From Otatea glauca (taxonomy: Eukaryota > Streptophyta > Magnoliopsida > Poales > Poaceae): a DNA stretch of 64,000 nucleotides. Of this stretch, positions 56,756 through 64,000 are shown piece after piece. Both the position numbers and the translations under genes were made by a program. Every line of letters starts with the position of its first letter. Positions within the stretch are counted from its first letter, which is position 1. The stretch spans positions 71,726,382 through 71,790,381 of the forward strand of contig CM070713.1 in assembly GCA_036346275.1 (NCBI GenBank), in the 5' to 3' direction. The notes beneath the pieces were generated by a model, which saw only the letters and a program-made list of their open reading frames with translations, made no database searches and was not told the DNA's origin.

Positions 56756-57771
56756 GTGCCTTTTCTCTATGCTTCCTTTCCTGGACATAGCGGTGAATCC
56801 AGGATAAAAATAGAGGATGAGTTTAAAAAATTAATTTAAATTGAGGTAAACATGTTAAATAGCTTGTATTGTATTCTCATCGGTTCGAGTGATACTACTT
56901 GTAGATCATTATTTGAGAAATACTTGTGCAACGTTCACTTGTTAAACTTTTGAAAATCTATAAACAAGTTAACATTAATAAATCAAACAAATAGGTTATT
57001 GTCTCTTTCAATCTACTGACATATTTACAATTGATAAAAAAATCATGAGCAGTGCTTCAATGCTTTCTTTTCCAATACAAGTTGTACAAATTTTAAAATA
57101 AGCGAAAAGGTAAGTAATTACCATATACCTTTCATTCATGCTTTAATATTTTTGCATCTGTAAAAAAGGAAAGCATTGAAGCACCTCTCAAAAATCATAT
57201 ATTAGAAGAGGAGCTCACTTTGTCTATTTGTTGTTATGGTCAGTCCACTCAGTCGGTTAGGCACTTGCCAACTAACGCTACGTCACCTTCACAATCTGCT
57301 CATCATCGTCGCAGTGGGTTGTCCGTTGCCACACACCCGTGCCCTTATCAGCTCCCCGACATTCACTCAACGTCCTCGTCGTGCCCTTACAAGCCGAGTC
57401 CCGACGACGTGCATCAAGTGCTCTCTACTTGATGGGCTGTTATATCCTCGCAAAGATGAGATGTCGAGTCACATCTTTCTCTATAGCCCCTACGTGCATT
57501 AAGGGTTCAAGTCCAATTTTGCAGATAGCAAGTGAAATTACCAATTGCAAAATTAGATATTCAACAAACAGCGGCTCATAAAGTCACATGGTCTAAAAAG
57601 TAGCTCACCACCTAGTAAAGTTTCTTCTTTCTCTAAACATGCCTAAGTACGTGTACATTCGCTATTATTATGTTAAAAAATAAACATCACTGCTAGAAAG
57701 AGTATATAAGATCTGACGATCGGAGGGTGAGCTTGACCTCAATCGAACCCACCTATTGGATACGCCACTGC
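56756..57771. mobile_element. Possible non-autonomous hAT element
   Basis: The right end, read inverted, is CAGTGGCGTATCCAATAGGT (57752-57771), a TTF-type hAT terminus. At the left, ATAGCGGTGAATCCAGGATA (56787-56806) is a plausible worn partner. The CACTA element inserted close to its left end. No transposase. The plus-strand frames at 57220-57581 have no motif. Confidence 0.4.
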
Positions 57772-58855
57772 TGCACAAGTACTGATCTACTGTCTCTTGA
57801 GCTAACATCTCACAAGCTGAAAATCAATCATGTCTATGACTGACATTTCTGAGCTGTTTAGGCGAACTGTTCAACTCCCCTTTCTGACAACAGCATGTCT
57901 GCAGTCTCGCATGGTCGTGCTAGCTCCTGGAGATGAACCTCCAGATGTCGCTGGTATGAAGCCGATGACATGACTCATGTAAGCCGGTATTTACATTACA
58001 GGGTTGGTCTAGGTTGATCCATGTGTATCATGGCCCGATCCAGATGATCTTTTAGCAATGTTTTTGGGTTACAACAAGCAGCCAGAGTCCAGACCGTCCC
58101 ACTCGCATGGTACTTTAGCACCCATGCTTTCTTCTACAGAGCAGTGGAGGTTGTGAGTAGTGATCGATGAGCTTCTTCTGTTTTCTCCGGCAATTGCAGC
58201 CCCTACTGCAGGCAACTGCTGTATTGGAGTTTCGTTCTCATTTCTCAACCATCTGTAGATATCGATTCAGCGTGTATGACGCGTACTTTCTGAGGGAGCA
58301 TAGAAGCACCACTTTTAAACAAGTTCATTTGGAGAGTAATGCCATAATGTCAAGTTGTCAAAACACTCCAGAAACATATTAAGGAAGCTCGCGAGCAAGC
58401 TGTTTTATCCAGACTATTTACAAGATACATCTACAGTACCGTACGGTGATACATTGTAACTACATTCTTACATAAAGAGAGCCGTTCTGAAGTAGTACGG
58501 GACAAAAGACAGTGGTCGTTCTCATGCCCAACGACCAACGCCACGAGCCCACGAGCAGGTTTTGATGAACATACTCTCGGTCACTGTATCTTCAATCACA
58601 AGTGTGGTCGTATAATTCAGAATCCCAAGTGAGGATCCTGCTCAAGAAGCTGAGTTCTGTATTAGACTACTACTCGTGGTTTTGACTCTGAAGTAACTCC
58701 CATAGAACTCCATAATTCATGTACACACAAGTATAGCTCCGACAATGGAGAAAACCCTCTGTAAATTGCAGCTGAATAGGGAATTTTAGCTGCCTCCATG
58801 ATTATATGGTCTAACTTGAGCGGTTCACACCTCAAACAAAATGTCTGTATCGAGC
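57772..58855. other. Intergenic and 3' UTR of the TORTIFOLIA1-like gene
   Basis: No gene recognised. The last ~300 bp before 58856 are likely the 3' UTR of the minus-strand gene. Confidence 0.4.
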
Positions 58856-61800
58856 CTAGCCCACCCTGAAGAAATTAGGAGAAACACAAGAATTAGTTGC
58901 CAAGTAGTTGAGCAGAAGAGTAATGTTAGGCAAAATATATTGGGAATTTAAGTGTAGGTTGGTGGGTAATGAGAAGGAAGCCCTACCAGTCTTAAATAAG
59001 AAAGTTCCACCAAGATGCATTGCACATATATAATGTTGAGATGACACCATAACTTAAAATCATTCTGATGTATTATATATGAAAAGTACTATTTTTATGT
59101 TGTTATGTTATTGTCGGTTCCTAATCTGTCATCTAGGAAAATCTGATTGACCCAACTTCACACTAAGTCATAAAGAAATATATTGTTAGAACTTAGAATC
59201 ATAATTAGCAAAACAATACCTTGACTTTTGTAAATTCAAATCCTTTCTCCTGCCTTCTTGAGTTACCGCTGTTCTCCCAACAGATGACATGTTTAGCTCA
59301 GCTAACGGGTTGGTAACAAATCCACCCTGAAGTCCAAACTTCTGCCTTTCCCACTTGCAAGAAGTTCTGCTCTCCTCCGAGCTGTTTGGAGCATCGGAGG
59401 CAGAAAATCTGGAAGAGTGCGTACCACCACCATGCCTTCTCCAGAATTTTGGGTTCAGAATGCAGCAGGTCTTCACATCAGGTTCACTGTTTGACATCTT
59501 TCCTGAAGAGACAGGTAAATCACGAGAAATCTGATCCAATGCCATCTCCAGCCCATGGACCCTTGTCTCCAACGAATTCATGCCATTCTCGGATTTCCCC
59601 ATAAATTTCTGATAAACAAAATGAAAGACATGTGGATGAGCTTCCAACAAATATGGAGTATATCAGAAGCTTGTAGCGTTAATTACTGCTCGTAAGTCCT
59701 GCAATGACTAATGACTATATGGCTTGCAATTTAACAAATCAATTGATGCATGACAGATGAAGGTAAATCAGCAAAAATAATAAACTGATTCTTCTGCAGG
59801 GTCAGATTCAAATGATGATAATTGAAGTTTAAGACACTGTCCTATAGCGTATGTCATGTTGCTGTTCAGGTTCCCCCCATACCATGACATTGATAAATGT
59901 CAACACAATGATTTTACTATTGGCATGAAGGCATATTCAAGAGTCATTTATACTGGAAAAATCAATGGTGCATGTAGAACACGTATTGAGACAAAACTTT
60001 GCAATCTTTTGCAGTACCGATCCCTTTCTGGCATTATGCATCACGACCAAATGTTACCCTCTTCACAACCAACACAATGTTGCGATTGTCCCAACCGCCG
60101 ACAGTTTTAGGCATAAGTTAACTTGCCTGAAGTTCTCTTCTTCTTATCAAATAGCCAATGTAATGAGAAGAAGTTGATTTTATTTATTAATTTCTGCAGA
60201 CACGCTTCATGGCTACGAGCACTATTAGCCTCACAAGGAATGCCTTGTGTACTTCTGGCATGATGTGAAAAGCTTACCGACAAAACCACATATCAGTATC
60301 TAATAGCAAATGTACCTTTTTTTAATGAACAGCCGTAAAAACCAGCTAATCCTGCTCGAGCAGTTAACACTAGCTAATTTGTCATTTTAACATGAAGGTT
60401 AGGTGCCAAGTTGAATTGAATTGTGATATATAAGGTCCAACATAACAAAGGAAAATCACCTGGAGAAGATCCAATAAACTGATCTGCTGATTTTCAATAT
60501 GAAGCAGCTGCGTCCTGATTTCTGACAAGCCCTCATCTTTGTGACCTGACTGAAACCTCTCTGATCCACCTTCAACCTTAGAAATATCTTCCAAGTTACC
60601 ACCTCCCTCGTACGGAACAACTCGTGACCCCGCTTTCAGCCCAGCCAACTTGGTCGCCCTCTCCTCGCTACCCTGGAAAAGTGTCCTCCTAGCCTCCAGT
60701 CTTGATCTCACATTGCCTCCTTTCAGAAGCTTCTCCTCTGTCACCACTTTGATCGGGGTGGCGTCCGGAGCAACAGCAATGCCAACCTTGTAGTCGCAGT
60801 TCTTGGCTTGGCCCACCTCGCGGTATGAAGGTGGTGAGAGCTTCTTATTTCTGATGGATGAAGGGCTATGCCTTTTGGTGACATTGGGTGACGCATCAGG
60901 GGGAGGCGACCTGCTCGTAGGTAATCTGTTCCTCCTTGTCGCCGATTGAACTGAGTTTGAACCTAGGAAAGCAGCTGGATATCGCCCATCACTTGCACTT
61001 CCTGTTTCATTACAAAATCATTTGTGTCAAAAAATAGATCCAGTACATACCCAATTGTTCAGGATTTTCGTAGCAAATCAAATAGTAACACAATAGAATC
61101 CCTCTATTATCAAAAGCACTTCATTTATGTGGTTCTTTCCTAACTTGGAACATACAGAATTACAAGAACGCAAGCGTAAACTTACCAGATCTGCACAACA
61201 AATAGCAACCGAAACTACAAAGAACATGTTCCAGTTCCAAGTTAGTGTATCACCTGCAAGAGAAGATCGCTGTTGTGACAGCGACGACGGGGGCGCACCA
61301 GAGGAGTACTCGTCCTCTTCAACGTCTGGGATCTCCTTCCACGCCTCGATCATCCTGTTCATTGATTCCCGCACAATTTTGACCTGCATTGCCGAACAAG
61401 AACACCGAAAATCTCAGCGTGCGCACAGATCCAGAAAAGGATGTCGTCTCGCCAAGATTCGCACCAAATAAAAGGCCAACCTTGTCGAACCTCCTGGCCT
61501 CGAAGAAGGCAATGCAAGAGGATTTGTAGGTCAAGAGAAGATCCTTGTGTTCTAAGGCCAATGCGGCAAGCGCCTCGGCCGCGGCCTTCCTCGCCGACCA
61601 GTCGTGACTGACGATTGCGTCGCGGAGACACGGGACAGAAGCGGTGACTTCGGCAGCGCCGGCCACGGCCGCGGAGGCGCCGATGAGGGTGATGAGCGCG
61701 GGCTTGGCCTTGAAGGCATTGCTGCGGAGGAGCTTGAGGAAGCGAGGTTGGAACTTGCGGAGGTAGGAAGCGAGGTCGGCGGTGGGGGCGGAGGCCTCGA

Positions 61801-62271
61801 TGGCAGCGGCCGTGGCAAGTGCGGCCGCCAGCTGGGCGCACTGGTCCTGCTCGTGGAGGAGGGCGTCCGTGAGGGGGTGGAGCGCGGCGGACGCGGAGGC
61901 GGACGCAGCCGCCGCCGCGCGGGCGGTGTCGACGAGCGCGGCGCGCACGGAGGAGTCCTGGTCCCGGACGCGGCGGAGCGCGGCCGCGAGGATGCGCGGG
62001 ACGAGGGCTCGACGGCGTCGCGCGGGTGGCAGGCGGCGACGAGCGCGAGGACGCGGAGCGCGTGGCGGCGCAGCGGGGTCTTGTCGGTGGGGCGCGCGTC
62101 GGAGACGGCGGAGACGAAGGCCGGGAGCTCGTCCGCGGCCAGGGCGCGCGCGATGGCCTCGAGCTCGGCCGCCGCCATGGCCTCGGTGTCGCGGTCGGAG
62201 AGCTTGACGAGGCAGCGGTTTACGCGCTGCTTCAGCGGCTCCGCGCCACGCGGGCGCGCGGCGGTGCCCAT
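58856..62271 (-). CDS. TORTIFOLIA1-like microtubule-associated protein, exon 1 frameshifted
   Basis: TOR1/SPIRAL2-family proteins bind cortical microtubules through N-terminal HEAT repeats and control directional growth. Coding exons (minus): 62271-61481, 61383-61254, 61001-60460, 59608-59220, 58865-58856, all with GT/AG and matching phase, ~620 residues if the frameshift is discounted. Exon 1 is GC- and Ala-rich HEAT-like sequence: LKQRVNRCLVKLSDRDTEAMA, RRHALRVLALVAACHPRDAV, LRKFQPRFLKLLRSNAFKAKPALITL, DWSARKAAAEALAALA, SCIAFFEARRFDKV. Exon 2 gives KIVRESMNRMIEAWKEIPD, a family hallmark. Exons 3-4 are the variable linker and C-terminal part (SPPSYREVG, ENQQISLLDLLQ, MNSLETRVHGLEMALDQ with coiled-coil character). 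After ...HPRDAV at ~62011 one base is missing, and the next residues continue in another frame (LVPRILAAALRRVRDQDSSVRAAL). Either a recent disabling mutation or a sequencing error. Confidence 0.85.
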
Positions 62272-62815
62272 GGCGTGACCACGAGCAGCGCTGTGAGAAG
62301 CCGGCAAGTGACGCCAAGTTTATTGGCGTGTGCAGGGTCAGGAGTAGGCGGCACCGTGGAGTGGCATGGAAGCCACTGACGAGTGATGCCTGATAGGTGA
62401 CGGGTGGGTGGTGGTGGAGTGGGAGATCCAGAGGAGGACCGCGCGTTTATTCATGCTTCTTTTTTGTTTCACTCTTTTTAAAATTTTCCTTTTCTCTTCT
62501 CACCCTTTAAATGCATGGAACAGCAGCTTTATCTGTTCACCAATTTAGTCGGGTATTAAACTGGGTATACTACCACCTAATGGACCATATATACAACAAC
62601 AACATTACTGTCACTGTATACGCTGATACGCCAATGAACAATGCACATGTTCTAGCTCTAACATGTCTTGTTATTCTTCACCAATCAACAGACTGAAGGT
62701 AAAAAATTGAGGATTTGTTGTTCCGTTCGTTGGATTGGCATGGATCGATGACCTACGTATAGCTGCGGCTTTTGGTGATTCCGTGTAGAAATGTAAGGCC
62801 TATAATTTATATAAC
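62272..62815. other. Upstream region of the TORTIFOLIA1-like gene
   Basis: Probable promoter and 5' UTR. No clear TATA box or known element could be fixed. The plus-strand frame 62511-62696 lacks any motif. Confidence 0.35.
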
Positions 62816-64000
62816 TAGTATAGTGCCTGTGCTAACGCTACGACGACAGTACACCCGCTTATCAATTAAATGAGAAGATAAGTATGAATACAACACTTAA
62901 TAATAAAAGAGAATTTTTGAATTTTAAATGAATTTAAAAAGAAAAACGGAACTAAATGGAGGTCGAATAGGCGAAAACGGGCTCCCAAAAGATTTTAAAT
63001 CAAGAAAGAGAAAGAAAAAGAATTTTCGATCTTAGATTATTTTTTGCGGCTTCCAGAGAGAGCAGCGTGTTCTCGAGGCTTAACGAGGGCAAGGGGAGGA
63101 AGGCGGGGTGGCCACGGTCGTCAGATGGGTCGGCACTGGTGTGGCGAGATCGCCGGCACCGACGCTTGAGGGGGAGGAGTCACGGTTGCAGTGAATTTCG
63201 CCGGGAAAAATAACGGTGATGGCTTGGGTTATCTTCAAAATCCGACGATCTTTACAAGAGGGAGCACTTGGGGATTTACGCAATGCGATGGGGTGTAGGA
63301 GAGTTCGTCGGCTTTTATAGCACCGAAACAAGCATATTTATGGAAACCATAATTTGGGATCAAATCAGATTGGGAGGAAATTTTGGCAATAGAGCACAAA
63401 ATTTGGGGAATTAACACCATAGATGGAAAGAGGAGATTTGGTGCGGGATTGATGGAGTTTTGGAGCTTCTTTCTTGCTTTAATGGAGGGAAGGAAGAGAA
63501 GAAGCTTCTCTGTTCGGTTTGACTAAAAGAAGCTACAGGTGAGTTGCCTTCATTTTTTTTAAATATAGAAGGATTTTTTAAAAGATAGCATATTAGGTTA
63601 AAAATTCTAGAAAAATTCTTAAAAAAAACTTTCGATTATTTTGTACTTAATAAAATTATTTTCAAAAAAAATAAATTATAAATTTGCCGAGACACACGTG
63701 CCGCGAGTCGTGACCAAGAACCTCGCGCGCGTCGGCAAAGCCACCGATGGCGACCGTGGAGCCATTGCGGACTGCGTTCTCCGGTCCGTTGCCCCATCTC
63801 CGGTTTCCTTTTCCCAAAGACGTAATGTATGGTCCTTTCCTTTTCCGGGACGTTTGTTTCCTTTTCCTTGTTGATCTTTGGAGGTGAGGAAGGTGCATTG
63901 TGGGTCACATGGATGATTTGGAAAAATATGGAAAAATAAATTGCGCTCGCCGACCATTTGGATCCGCAAGGAAAAAAGATAAAATTAAATAGTGCTCGTC
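62816..64000. mobile_element. Second member of the 11985-13430 repeat family, cut by the window edge
   Basis: It shares the head GTGCTAACGCTACGACGACA, TTATCAATTAAAT and ACACTTAATAATAAA (62830-62905) and the tail block GTAATGTATGGTCCTTTCC and GGACGTTTGTTTCCTTTTCC (63823-63870) with the first copy. The middle differs: here it has GC-rich parts (63060-63200) where the first copy has the long hairpin. No gene recognised. Confidence 0.55.

Noticed and set aside
61604..62278. 224-codon plus-strand ORF over the TORTIFOLIA1-like exon 1
   Set aside because: Antisense shadow in GC- and Ala-rich coding DNA.

Overview
The window is nuclear DNA from a grass (Poaceae). Intron-containing genes have GC-rich first exons and AT-rich introns. 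Recognisable proteins are plant types: a GATL glycosyltransferase, a pyruvate dehydrogenase E1-alpha pseudogene, an E2Fe/DEL transcription factor and a TORTIFOLIA1-like protein. The rest is dense with grass-type transposons (CACTA, hAT, Copia, long-LTR, Tourist- and Stowaway-like MITEs). The species cannot be named from the sequence alone.

Layout. 1-10 kb: one intact single-exon gene on the minus strand (GATL, 2257-3372), with small tandem repeats and MITEs around it. 10-18 kb: three copies of an unclassified AT-rich repeat of about 1.4 kb. Two of them form an inverted pair around a hairpin-bearing element, and that element has a relative at the right edge of the window (62.8-64 kb). 19.6-21.7 kb: a decayed hAT transposon. 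22.4-27.1 kb: a PDH E1-alpha pseudogene on the minus strand. It has lost at least two coding blocks, carries two frameshifting indels, and is split by a hAT-type terminus joined to a fragment of a KOBITO1/ELD1-like gene with its intron retained. 28-38 kb: a decayed Copia retrotransposon. It is interrupted by a 4.5-kb long-LTR-like insertion and has a deleted 3' part. 39.2-41.1 kb: an E2Fe/DEL-type gene in nine coding exons with an E2F-type site upstream. 44.6-56.75 kb: an almost whole 12.16-kb CACTA element with matching termini and a GTG target duplication. It holds frameshifted TNP2, TNPA-like and Ulp1-protease genes. 58.9-62.3 kb: a TORTIFOLIA1-like gene in five coding exons with a one-base frameshift in exon 1.

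The four host loci are all on the minus strand and do not form a pathway: pectin/xylan-type wall glycosylation, mitochondrial pyruvate oxidation (dead copy), endocycle/cell-cycle control, and cortical microtubules. The most unusual structure is inside the CACTA element. Three separate arrays of short inverted repeats (both ends and an internal 1.6-kb block) share a CCGATAG core, but each array has its own flanking sequence. In the two end arrays nearly every hairpin pairs a CGG arm with a CGC arm, so the same mismatch recurs.

All exon boundaries were placed by eye from splice sites and reading phase. No alignment or database search was run. Family calls rest on recognised motifs.
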